A stretch of DNA of 64,000 bases, taken from positions 386,284-450,283 of the forward strand of contig JAQTXH010000002.1 in NCBI GenBank assembly GCA_028688905.1, read 5' to 3'. Shown one piece after another: positions 28,669-36,604 of the stretch (position 1 is its first letter; each line of letters opens with the position of its first letter). The stretch is from Acidiphilium sp. GTDB lineage: Bacteria; Pseudomonadota; Alphaproteobacteria; Acetobacterales; Acetobacteraceae. A program made the translations under genes and the position numbers. The notes beneath the pieces were generated by a model that saw only the letters and a program-made list of their open reading frames with translations, had not been told where the DNA came from and ran no database searches.

Positions 28669-31244
28669 CACCCCCGCCGCGGCAAACTATAGAGCAGTGC
28701 CGGCAGAAACACGAAGGTCGCGATCAACACCGCCGCCAGGCTGAGCAGCAACAAATCCCCCAGGCTCGCGGTTCCCCGATCGTGCGAGGCGGCGAGCGAG
28801 CCGAACGCGGTGCCGGTGGTCAATGCCGAAAACAGCACCGCCCGCGCCGTTGCCGAACCCAGAAGATGTTTCATCCCCGCCCGCCAATTCATCACAAAAT
28901 ACACGTTGAAAGACACGCCCACGCCAAGTAGCAACGGCAGCGCGATGATATTGGCATAGTCGAGCGACATCCCGGCGAGACGCGCGAACAGCGCGGTCAA
29001 AAACGCCGACAGTGCCAGGGTTGCCACCACCAGGGCCGAATCCCGCACCGAGCGCAAAAATATCATCAAAATGACCGCGATCGCCACGGCCCCCAGGGCC
29101 GCAGCTTCGCGGAACGCCCCCAGAATGGTGTTCGCGGTCGCCACCGTGGTCGCCGCCGGCCCCGCCACTACCGGCACTACCGTCCGCGCCGCCGCGACGA
29201 ATTTCCACAAACCCGTCGAAGTTTGCGCCGCCGCCGTCGGAATCACCTGCAACCGCACCCTGCCATCGGGCAGAAACCAGTCCTGCTTCACCTCCTGCGG
29301 CAGATTGGCCTCGGTGATCCGCTGGGCCGAAAGCGCGTCGTTCAGCCGGGTCAATTCGCCGGGCAGATACTTGGTGAGCGCCGCATTTGCTGCCATCAAC
29401 TGAGCATCCGGCACGGTCTTCAGCCGGTTCAACGCTTGGCCAATGCCGAGTAGCGGCGAGGTTTTCGGCAATTTTTCGGCAATACTTTCAATTTCAGCCG
29501 CCGCTTTCACCGCTGCCGCCCGTAATCGCGCGGGCGTCACTACCGGTGGCGCGCCAGTCGACAGCGAGGGGGCGAGGATTCCCTCGGTCTGCTGGATCAT
29601 CGCGAGTTTCGCGGTCTGGTGCGTCGGGATGAACGTCGCCCCGGAAATCACCTGCGAGACCTCCGGCAATTTCGAAAACCTTGCCGCCAATGCGCGCGCC
29701 GCCGGCAAATCCGGTGCCAGCGCGTCGATATAGAAGGGATTGGTCACCGATTTGTCGAGCAGGGTCTTCAACGTCCGCATTGCCTCGGTGTTCGGATTCT
29801 GGGTATCGAGCGGATTGGCATCGAAACTGATCGTCGCGGCCGACACGATCCCCATCACCGCCAGCGCGCCAAACACCGCGAGAACGGTCCTGCCGTGCCG
29901 CCTCAGCGCGCCATCGCCCCAGTCACCCAACGGAAACCCGATCCGCGCGACCTCCGCGCGCGGCCGGGTCAGTGCCAGCAGCGCCGGCAGGATTGTGATC
30001 GTGCAGAAAAACGCGATGATCATCCCAACCCCGGCAATCAGCCCGAGTTCCGCTACGCCGACAAAACTGGTCGGCACGAAGGCGAGGAATCCGCACGCCG
30101 TCGCCACCGAGGCAAGCGCAATCTGCGTTCCCGCTTCATCCGCCGCGCCAAGCAGCGCCAGGGCCGGATCGTCCACCCGCCGCCGCACGTCACGCAGCCG
30201 CACGCAGAACTGGATCGCGAAATCCACCGCCAAACCCACGAACAATATGGCGAACGCCACCGAAATCAGATTGAGCGTGCCGATCGCGATCGAGGCAAAG
30301 GAAAGGGTCAGAGCGAGTCCCACCACCAGCGTTATCAGGATGGGCACGATCATCCGCCAGGAGCGGACCGCCAGAAGGAGCCACAGCGTAATCAACGCCA
30401 GGCTGACCGCCAGCCCCAGCACCATCCCCTGGGTCAGGCTGGCGAATTGCTCGTCCGACAGCGGGATCTGCCCGGTGTAGTTCACCGTCGCCACCCCGGA
30501 TTTCACCGCCGGCAGGGCCGCCGCAATCCGCCGCAGCGCCGCCGTCGCGGCACCGCCCGGCTCCAGCGTGCCATTGTCGAGCACCGGATGGATCAGCACG
30601 AACCGCACGTCCCCCTGCTCGGCGGCGACCCCGGGCGTCAGCAGCGACTGCCAGGAAATCGGCTTCGGATGACCCGCCGCCGCCTGATCGAGTGCCGTCG
30701 CGAAACTCGTCAACTGTGCGTTATAGGGCGTCAGATCGGCCTGACCCGCGCCCACACCCACCGCCATCAAATCCAAAGCCTTGAACAACCCCGCCGCCGA
30801 AGGATCGGCGGACAATTGCCCGAGAAACGGCTGCGCGGTCACCACGGAATTGAGCAGCGCGGCCAGCTGGTCCTGCGGCAACAACAACAGCCCGTCGTTG
30901 CGGTAGAACCGCCCGGTGCCAGGTCGCGATACCGATTTGAAATTGGTTTTGTCTGCCGCCACGCCCTCGGCGAGCGCCTTTGCGGTGGCATCGGCACCTT
31001 CCGGGGTTGCGTCGCGCACCACCGCGACGATCAGGTCGTTGAATTGCGGAAACGCACGGTCGAATACAATCTGCTCCTGCCGCCACGGCAGCGCGCGGGC
31101 AAACAGATGATCGGTGTTGGTGTCGATACCCAAATGCCCGGCGGCATACACAAGCCCGAGGCTGACCAGCACCATATAGGCAGCCAGCACGGCGAACGCA
31201 TTGCGGCGGCTTTGCGCCACCAAAATCATGATCAGTTTCCGCAT
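28668..31244 (-). CDS. hpnN: RND/MMPL-family hopanoid transporter, HpnN-like
   Basis: An inner-membrane RND-type lipid transporter; HpnN carries hopanoids to the outer membrane in Rhodopseudomonas. The 858 residues contain an N-terminal TM (MRKLIMILVAQSRRNAFAVLAAYM), a large periplasmic domain, a six-helix block (SLALITLWLLLAVRSWRMIVPILITL, AILFVGLAVDFAIQF), then the same pattern repeated (IFLRSVRDSALVVATLALSAFLTALF). The start at 31244 fits the first TM; the upstream in-frame extension does not look protein-coding. It could be another MMPL lipid exporter, but length and N-terminus favour HpnN. No squalene-hopene genes lie in the window. Confidence 0.8.
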   Translation of the reverse strand: MRKLIMILVAQSRRNAFAVLAAYMVLVSLGLVYAAGHLGIDTNTDHLFARALPWRQEQIVFDRAFPQFNDLIVAVVRDATPEGADATAKALAEGVAADKTNFKSVSRPGTGRFYRNDGLLLLPQDQLAALLNSVVTAQPFLGQLSADPSAAGLFKALDLMAVGVGAGQADLTPYNAQLTSFATALDQAAAGHPKPISWQSLLTPGVAAEQGDVRFVLIHPVLDNGTLEPGGAATAALRRIAAALPAVKSGVATVNYTGQIPLSDEQFASLTQGMVLGLAVSLALITLWLLLAVRSWRMIVPILITLVVGLALTLSFASIAIGTLNLISVAFAILFVGLAVDFAIQFCVRLRDVRRRVDDPALALLGAADEAGTQIALASVATACGFLAFVPTSFVGVAELGLIAGVGMIIAFFCTITILPALLALTRPRAEVARIGFPLGDWGDGALRRHGRTVLAVFGALAVMGIVSAATISFDANPLDTQNPNTEAMRTLKTLLDKSVTNPFYIDALAPDLPAARALAARFSKLPEVSQVISGATFIPTHQTAKLAMIQQTEGILAPSLSTGAPPVVTPARLRAAAVKAAAEIESIAEKLPKTSPLLGIGQALNRLKTVPDAQLMAANAALTKYLPGELTRLNDALSAQRITEANLPQEVKQDWFLPDGRVRLQVIPTAAAQTSTGLWKFVAAARTVVPVVAGPAATTVATANTILGAFREAAALGAVAIAVILMIFLRSVRDSALVVATLALSAFLTALFARLAGMSLDYANIIALPLLLGVGVSFNVYFVMNWRAGMKHLLGSATARAVLFSALTTGTAFGSLAASHDRGTASLGDLLLLSLAAVLIATFVFLPALLYSLPRRG

Positions 31245-31323
31245 GAACCTACCCCGAATCCTGACTGCTACACATATAATAAAAGTGCCGCTCGATAACC
31301 GCAGCGAGGGCGGGGCTGCATGT

Positions 31324-32382
31324 TCAGCTGCGAACCAGCCGGGCAGGGGCGGCAAAACCATGACGCCGCAGCGCGTCGGCGGCACCAGGATGGATCGCGA
31401 TCGGGTCGTTGTTCTCGATCCACGCGGTATCCGGTACCGCAAACCCTGCTCCGATCAACGCCGTGCGCTGGCTCAAGGCGGCCTCGGTCAGCCTGCCCAC
31501 CAATGCATCCGGCAGATCGGCACGGCCGATCGCGATGGCACCGGAGCCGATTGTCGTCACCGCCACGCTCTGCCCCGGCAGGCTCATGCGCGGAATGATC
31601 ATGGCGCTCAACCCTGGCACCGCGCGCCGCATCGCGGCACCCTGCGCGCCGCTGACACCGATCAGATTGAAACCACCGCCTGGCGATGCTCCCAGGGGCG
31701 CCCTCAGAGTCGCATTCAGGGCTGCATTCCGGGTTGCGTCATGGTTCGTGTCCTGCCGGATCGCCGGCAGCGGCGTCACCCCGAGAAACGCGCATGCATC
31801 GATCTCGCGCTTGCGTAACAGGTCAATTTGCTCATCATACAGACCAGAAATGCTCAGGCGCGGTGAAATCCCCGCCGCCGCCAGCAACGCCGGCGTTAGC
31901 ACGGCGCTGCCACCCCCTGCCGGGCCCACGCCAATGCGCCGCCCGGCCAGGTCGTCAAGGTGCCGTACCGAGCCGCCGGCCCGGGCATAAATCTGCCAGG
32001 TCGTGTCAAAAACCGGAAACAACGCGCGAAATCCGCGCAGGGGAACATTGCCAGTCCAGCCATCCCGCCCGCGCCACGCCTGATCTGCCACCGCCAGCGT
32101 GGTCAGTCCCAGTTGCGCGGCATTTTGTTCAACCAGCAATATATTCGCGGCACTGCCGCCGGAAGCCCGGTACGATACCGTGACATGTGCCGCCTTGCCC
32201 GCTTGCTGCCCCCAGACCGCGCCATACAGCGCGAACCCGCCGCCCGGCTCGCCGGTCGCTATCGTCAGGGCAATCGGCATCGATCCCGGCCCCGTTCCCG
32301 CCCGCGCCACGCCGATCGCCGCACCCGTCAAACCCGCACCCGTCAAACCCGCACCAAGAATCGAGCGCCGTCGCCACGCCAT
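31324..32382 (-). CDS. TAXI-family TRAP transporter solute-binding protein, orphan
   Basis: A periplasmic substrate-binding protein of the TAXI (NMT1-like) class. A twin-arginine-like signal (WRRRSILGAGLTGAG, ending near ARAG) precedes IALTIATGEPGGGFALYGAVWGQQ, which matches the family start, and GRRIGVGPAGGGSAVLTPALLAAAGI. At 352 residues it is somewhat longer than average. The ATG at 32382 follows GGAGC. No DctQ/DctM membrane subunit is nearby, so it may pair with a distant fused permease. A 15-bp DNA duplication lies in the signal peptide. Confidence 0.82.
   Translation of the reverse strand: MAWRRRSILGAGLTGAGLTGAAIGVARAGTGPGSMPIALTIATGEPGGGFALYGAVWGQQAGKAAHVTVSYRASGGSAANILLVEQNAAQLGLTTLAVADQAWRGRDGWTGNVPLRGFRALFPVFDTTWQIYARAGGSVRHLDDLAGRRIGVGPAGGGSAVLTPALLAAAGISPRLSISGLYDEQIDLLRKREIDACAFLGVTPLPAIRQDTNHDATRNAALNATLRAPLGASPGGGFNLIGVSGAQGAAMRRAVPGLSAMIIPRMSLPGQSVAVTTIGSGAIAIGRADLPDALVGRLTEAALSQRTALIGAGFAVPDTAWIENNDPIAIHPGAADALRRHGFAAPARLVRS
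32321..32350 (-). repeat. 15-bp perfect tandem duplication in the TAXI signal peptide
   Basis: GCACCCGTCAAACCC occurs twice head to tail, encoding AGLTG-AGLTG in the hydrophobic core of the signal peptide. It lengthens the h-region by five residues. The frame is kept. Confidence 0.92.
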
Positions 32383-32429
32383 CGTTGCTCCTTCCATTGA
32401 CACCCGGTTTTTCTCTGCTTCGATTGGGG

Positions 32430-33380
32430 CTAAATCAGGGCGCGCGCGCGTTCCAACCCTGCCAGAAGTGCGGCGCGTATTCCGGGTTCGAGTGCCGAAT
32501 GCCCGGCATCCGGCACAATGGTCATCCGCGCCGTCGGCCATGCGGCCGCGAGGTCGAACGCGCTTTGCGGCGGACAAATCATATCGTAACGACCTTGAAC
32601 AATCTCAGCCGGCACCTGGCGCAACCGCTCCATATGCGCAAGCAGTCCACCTTCGGGTAAAAACAAATCATGGACAAAATAATGCGCCTCGATCCGCGCC
32701 AGCCCGATCGCGGTGCGGTCATGTGCGAACGCCGCCACGGTTTCGAAACTCGGCAGCAAGGTCGAGCACGACCCTTCATAGACGGACCACGCCCGTGCGG
32801 CCGGCAGATGGACATTCGGGTTGGGATCGCACAGCCGTTTCATGTAATGCGTCAGAATGTCGCCACGTTCCTCCGGCGGCAGAAAATTCACCAGCGTCGC
32901 ATGGGCATCCGGGAAAAACTGAGCCAACCCATGCAGAAACCACTCGACCTCGATCGGCCGGCCCAGAAAAATCCCCCGCAGCACCATCCCCGCTACCCGG
33001 TCGGGGTGTGTCTGCCCATAAGCCAGGGCCAGGGTCGAACCCCACGATCCACCGAACAGAATGAACCGCTCGATGCCGTGAAAGGCGCGCAGCGCCTCGA
33101 TATCCGAGACCAGATCCTGCGTGGTATTGGCGTGCAGCCCGCCCAATGGTGTCGATCGCCCCGCCCCCCGCTGGTCGAAAATCAGCACCCGCCAGATCGC
33201 GGGGTCGAAAAATCGCCGATGCACCGCCCCGGCCCCGGCCCCCGGCCCGCCGTGCAGAAACAGCACCGGCTTGCCGCGGGGATTACCAACTTGTTCCCAG
33301 TAGATCACATGACCGTTACCAACCGGTAAATAGCCGGTCTGATAGGGGCCGATCTCCGGATATAAATCACCGCGCGGCAT
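32430..33380 (-). CDS. pip: Proline iminopeptidase
   Basis: An alpha/beta hydrolase that removes N-terminal proline from peptides. HGGPG (residues 43-47) is the oxyanion motif, DQRGAGRS follows, and the nucleophile is Ser112 in GGSWGS. The C-terminal GRYDMICPP and PDAGHSA supply Asp and His. The 316-residue length is normal and there is no signal peptide. Its start codon lies inside the 3' end of the aminotransferase gene (14-bp overlap), so it is translated from the same message. Confidence 0.95.
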   Translation of the reverse strand: MPRGDLYPEIGPYQTGYLPVGNGHVIYWEQVGNPRGKPVLFLHGGPGAGAGAVHRRFFDPAIWRVLIFDQRGAGRSTPLGGLHANTTQDLVSDIEALRAFHGIERFILFGGSWGSTLALAYGQTHPDRVAGMVLRGIFLGRPIEVEWFLHGLAQFFPDAHATLVNFLPPEERGDILTHYMKRLCDPNPNVHLPAARAWSVYEGSCSTLLPSFETVAAFAHDRTAIGLARIEAHYFVHDLFLPEGGLLAHMERLRQVPAEIVQGRYDMICPPQSAFDLAAAWPTARMTIVPDAGHSALEPGIRAALLAGLERARALI

Positions 33381-34518
33381 GCAAACCCACTCCGTCGAAG
33401 GCGCTGATCACCCGCGCCACCTGTTCATCGGTCATATCCGGATGCAGCGGCAGCGCCATGATCCGCACCGCGACAGCCTCGGACACCGGCAGCGAAACCC
33501 CGTCATGCGCGCCGTGATAGGCCGGCTGATGGTGTAACGGCTTGGGGTAATAGATCGCACTCGGCACCCCCCGCGCCCGCAGCGCGATCTGCGCTGCCTC
33601 GCGTGACGCCGCATCCGCGAACAACACGGAATAGATCGCCCAGGCGCTCGCACTCGATGGCACCCGCGCCGGAATAGTCACATATTTGGCTAATCCGGCA
33701 TCGTAGGCGCACGCAATCGCCTCGCGCCGTGCCAGCTCGGCCTCGAATACCTCCAGCTTGGCCAGCAACACCGCCGCCTGGATTGTATCGAGCCGCCCGT
33801 TCATTCCGATCCGCTGAACATCGTAGCGCGTGGTTCCCTCGCCATGGGTCCGCAGGCTGCGATACAGCGCCGCCCGATCGGCATCCTCGGTGAACAGCGC
33901 GCCGCCGTCGCCATAGGCTCCCAGCGGCTTGGAGGGGAAAAAACTCACCGCCGTCGCGGTGGCCGAACGGCCTAACCGCGCGCCATCCAGCACCGCGCCG
34001 AACGCCTGGGCGCAGTCATCGAGCGTGAACAAGCCATGCCGCGCCGCCATCGCGCGCAGTGCCGGCCAGGGTGCCGGCTGACCGAACAGATCGACCCCGA
34101 TAATCGCGCGCGGCCGCAGCCCGACTGCCGTGGCCGCCGCGATCCGGACCTCCAGATGTGCCGGATCGATCTGAAACGTCGCTGGATCGATATCGACGAA
34201 CACCGGCGTCGCCCCCAGCAGCAATGGCACCTCCGCGGTCGCGGTGTAGGTGAAGGCCGGCAGAAACACCGCATCGCCGCGCCCGATCCCTTCCGCCATC
34301 AGCGCGATCTGTAACGCATCGGTGCCGGAACTGACGCTCACGCAATGCGCCGCCCCACAAAATGTCGCCAGCTTTGCCTCAAGCTCGGCAACCTCCGGTC
34401 CCAGGATGAACTGGCCATGTGCCAGCACCGCATCGATCCGCGCCCGCAAGCCCGGCCCGAGCCGCGCTTGCTGCGCTTTGAGGTCGAGGAAGGGAATGGG
34501 AGGGTGAACAATATCCAT
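33367..34518 (-). CDS. DegT/DnrJ/EryC1/StrS-family sugar aminotransferase
   Basis: A PLP enzyme that aminates a nucleotide-linked keto sugar. PLP lysine is Lys197 in FFPSKPLGAYGDGG; SGTDALQIAL binds the phosphate and DDCAQAFGA contains the aspartate that holds the ring nitrogen. The 383-residue length fits. The next gene upstream is a CapD/WbpM-type 4,6-dehydratase, which would make the 4-keto substrate, so the pair probably produces a UDP-4-amino-4,6-dideoxy-HexNAc for surface glycans. The acceptor glycan is unknown, and no acetyltransferase or glycosyltransferase is adjacent. Confidence 0.9.
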   Translation of the reverse strand: MDIVHPPIPFLDLKAQQARLGPGLRARIDAVLAHGQFILGPEVAELEAKLATFCGAAHCVSVSSGTDALQIALMAEGIGRGDAVFLPAFTYTATAEVPLLLGATPVFVDIDPATFQIDPAHLEVRIAAATAVGLRPRAIIGVDLFGQPAPWPALRAMAARHGLFTLDDCAQAFGAVLDGARLGRSATATAVSFFPSKPLGAYGDGGALFTEDADRAALYRSLRTHGEGTTRYDVQRIGMNGRLDTIQAAVLLAKLEVFEAELARREAIACAYDAGLAKYVTIPARVPSSASAWAIYSVLFADAASREAAQIALRARGVPSAIYYPKPLHHQPAYHGAHDGVSLPVSEAVAVRIMALPLHPDMTDEQVARVISAFDGVGLHAAR

Positions 34519-34580
34519 GGGGTGGCCTTATGGAACAGAGACAGGCAAAGCAAGCGGTTCTTTTTTGTAAAAAAAACGTT

Positions 34581-36470
34581 TCAGGGTCCCGTCGCTTGCG
34601 CGTGGTCGGGGCTGAATTCGGGGATCAGGCGCTGCACGATCGCCAGACCGGCCGCGACGTCGCCGCGACCGATGATCGCGCCAACCTCGTCGAGCGCCCG
34701 GCCGATGATCGCCGCATCCGCCACCCTGGGTGCCGCCATCAACAAACCGGGAAACCCGGTCTCGATCGGTTTTTCCGCGCCGTGGAACAATTCCTCGAAC
34801 AGTTTTTCACCCGGCCGCAAGCCGGTGAACTGCACGGCGATATCGGCATCCGGTCGCAATCCCGCCAGCCGGATCATCTGGCGCGCCAGATCGACGATTT
34901 TTACCGGCTCGCCCATGTCCAGCACGAAAATCCCGCCGCCATCCACCGGCAGCGCCGCCCCCGATGCACCAACGACCGAGGCCTGCAACACCAGCGAAAC
35001 CGCCTCGCGCACCGTCATGAAATAGCGCCGCATGTCCGGATGGGTCACCGTCAGCGGCCCGCCGCGCGCCAGTTGCCGGCGAAACAGCGGCACCACCGAG
35101 CCTGTGGACCCTAGCACGTTGCCGAACCGCACCGTCACGATCTTCATCGATTTGCGCCGCCGCGCCGCGACATCCAGCCCCTGCGCATACATCTCGGCCA
35201 ACCGCTTCGAGGCACCCATTACCGAAGACGGGTTCACCGCCTTGTCGGTCGAAATCAGCACCATCAGCACCGCCCCCGCCGCCCGCGCCGCATCGGCGAC
35301 ATTGCGGGTGCCGAGCGCATTGGTGGCAAGCCCCTCGAGCGGGTTCGCCTCGACGATCGGCACATGCTTCAGCGCCGCCGCGTGAAACACCAGTTCCGGC
35401 CGCACTTCGCCGCAAACCTGCTCGATCCGCGCCCGATCCCGCACATCGGCAATCACCGCCTCGCGCGGCAAGGCAGGAAACAATTCCGAAATTTCCAGAT
35501 CGATCTGCCACAACGCAAACTCGCTGGAATCGAGTAGCACCAGATTGGCCGGTCCGAACCCCGCCACCTGCCGCGCCAGTTCCGACCCGATCGAGCCGCC
35601 CGCGCCGGTCACCAGCACCCGCTTGCCCTGGATCAGCCGGGCCATCCCCTCGCGATCGAGCGCCACCTGCGGCCGGTTGAGCAAATCCTCGATCGCGATC
35701 GGCCGCAACGACGCCTCGCCGGCGACCGTCGGGGCCAGCGCGGTCGGGTTCGGCGCCCGCGCGACACGCAACCCGCGCGCCTCGGCCTCCGCCATGATCG
35801 CGCGCAATGCGGCCCCGATGATCTCGGCACTCGCAACAATCAGCACCGCCGGGGCCTGATCGCTCGCCGCCAACCGGTCCAGCACGCCGGCCAGTTCGGC
35901 CACCGTGCCCAGGATCGGCACGTTATGAATGCGCCGCCCGGTCTCCCGCCCCGAGACCGACAGCAGCCCGACCACGACCAACCGCCGCTTCGCCTCGCGC
36001 GCCAGGGCGGCCAGAAACAATTCCGCGCCCTCGCCGTCGCCGAGCACCAATGCCGCCTCCGCATCGTTGTCGGGCATCTCGCGCGGTGCCCGCGCAATCC
36101 GGTACAGCAGGCGCGGCGCGGTCAGGCCGAGCGTGAAGGTCAGCACCAGCAGCACCGGAAAACTGGCCGACGGCAGTTCGGCCCCGACGCCGACCAGGAG
36201 CAGAATGATCAGCACCGCCGCCAGCATCGCAATCGCGCCGATCGCGATCAGATCGGGCAGGGAGGTGAACCGCCAATGCTGGCGCGCCAGGCCGAACGGC
36301 ACCCCGATCAGCCAGATCGCACCGGTGCCAGCCAGGGGCAGCAGCGCCGGGTTCGGCATCGGGTGCGCCGGAGCCGCCAGCCAGGCCGCCGCGATCACCG
36401 CGAGGGCCGCCAACAACCCGTCGAGAGCGAAATTCACCGCGATGCGAAACTGGCTGCGCCCGAATGTCAT
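34581..36470 (-). CDS. Membrane-bound UDP-sugar 4,6-dehydratase, CapD/WbpM/PglF family
   Basis: Makes 4-keto-6-deoxy nucleotide sugars at the inner membrane. About 150 N-terminal residues hold four hydrophobic helices. A middle Rossmann-like domain (AALVLGDGEGAELFLAAL) follows, then the SDR catalytic domain with GAGGSIGSELARQV near 292 and VFHAAALKHVPIVE. The usual SDR tyrosine is replaced by methionine in SSVMGASKR, as in the long members of the family. At 629 residues it is full length. It is divergent from putA and 62 bp upstream of the matching aminotransferase. Confidence 0.92.
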   Translation of the reverse strand: MTFGRSQFRIAVNFALDGLLAALAVIAAAWLAAPAHPMPNPALLPLAGTGAIWLIGVPFGLARQHWRFTSLPDLIAIGAIAMLAAVLIILLLVGVGAELPSASFPVLLVLTFTLGLTAPRLLYRIARAPREMPDNDAEAALVLGDGEGAELFLAALAREAKRRLVVVGLLSVSGRETGRRIHNVPILGTVAELAGVLDRLAASDQAPAVLIVASAEIIGAALRAIMAEAEARGLRVARAPNPTALAPTVAGEASLRPIAIEDLLNRPQVALDREGMARLIQGKRVLVTGAGGSIGSELARQVAGFGPANLVLLDSSEFALWQIDLEISELFPALPREAVIADVRDRARIEQVCGEVRPELVFHAAALKHVPIVEANPLEGLATNALGTRNVADAARAAGAVLMVLISTDKAVNPSSVMGASKRLAEMYAQGLDVAARRRKSMKIVTVRFGNVLGSTGSVVPLFRRQLARGGPLTVTHPDMRRYFMTVREAVSLVLQASVVGASGAALPVDGGGIFVLDMGEPVKIVDLARQMIRLAGLRPDADIAVQFTGLRPGEKLFEELFHGAEKPIETGFPGLLMAAPRVADAAIIGRALDEVGAIIGRGDVAAGLAIVQRLIPEFSPDHAQATGP

Positions 36471-36532
36471 GATGGTGTTATCTTTACCCGCAAACGTCGC
36501 CGATAGGATAGGTGTGCTGGTCGATCAAAAAA

Positions 36533-36589
36533 GGTTGCACCTTGATTGGTGAAAGGTGTAACCCGCACGTTGTCCCGGGTGTTACCTTT
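36533..36589 (+). promoter_or_regulatory. Candidate PutA operators: three related GGTT-CACCTT repeats
   Basis: GGTTGCACCTT (36533-36543) is followed by the inverted copy AAAGGTGTAACC (36552-36563; one mismatch over eleven bases) and a weaker third copy, GGTGTTACCTTT (36578-36589). The first contains GTTGCA, the core bound by the E. coli PutA ribbon-helix-helix domain. This PutA has such a domain at its N-terminus, so autoregulation is likely. The array lies 16-72 bp upstream of the putA start and in the divergent capD-like promoter region. Confidence 0.55.
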
Positions 36590-36604
36590 CAAGGACCGTT
36601 CAAA

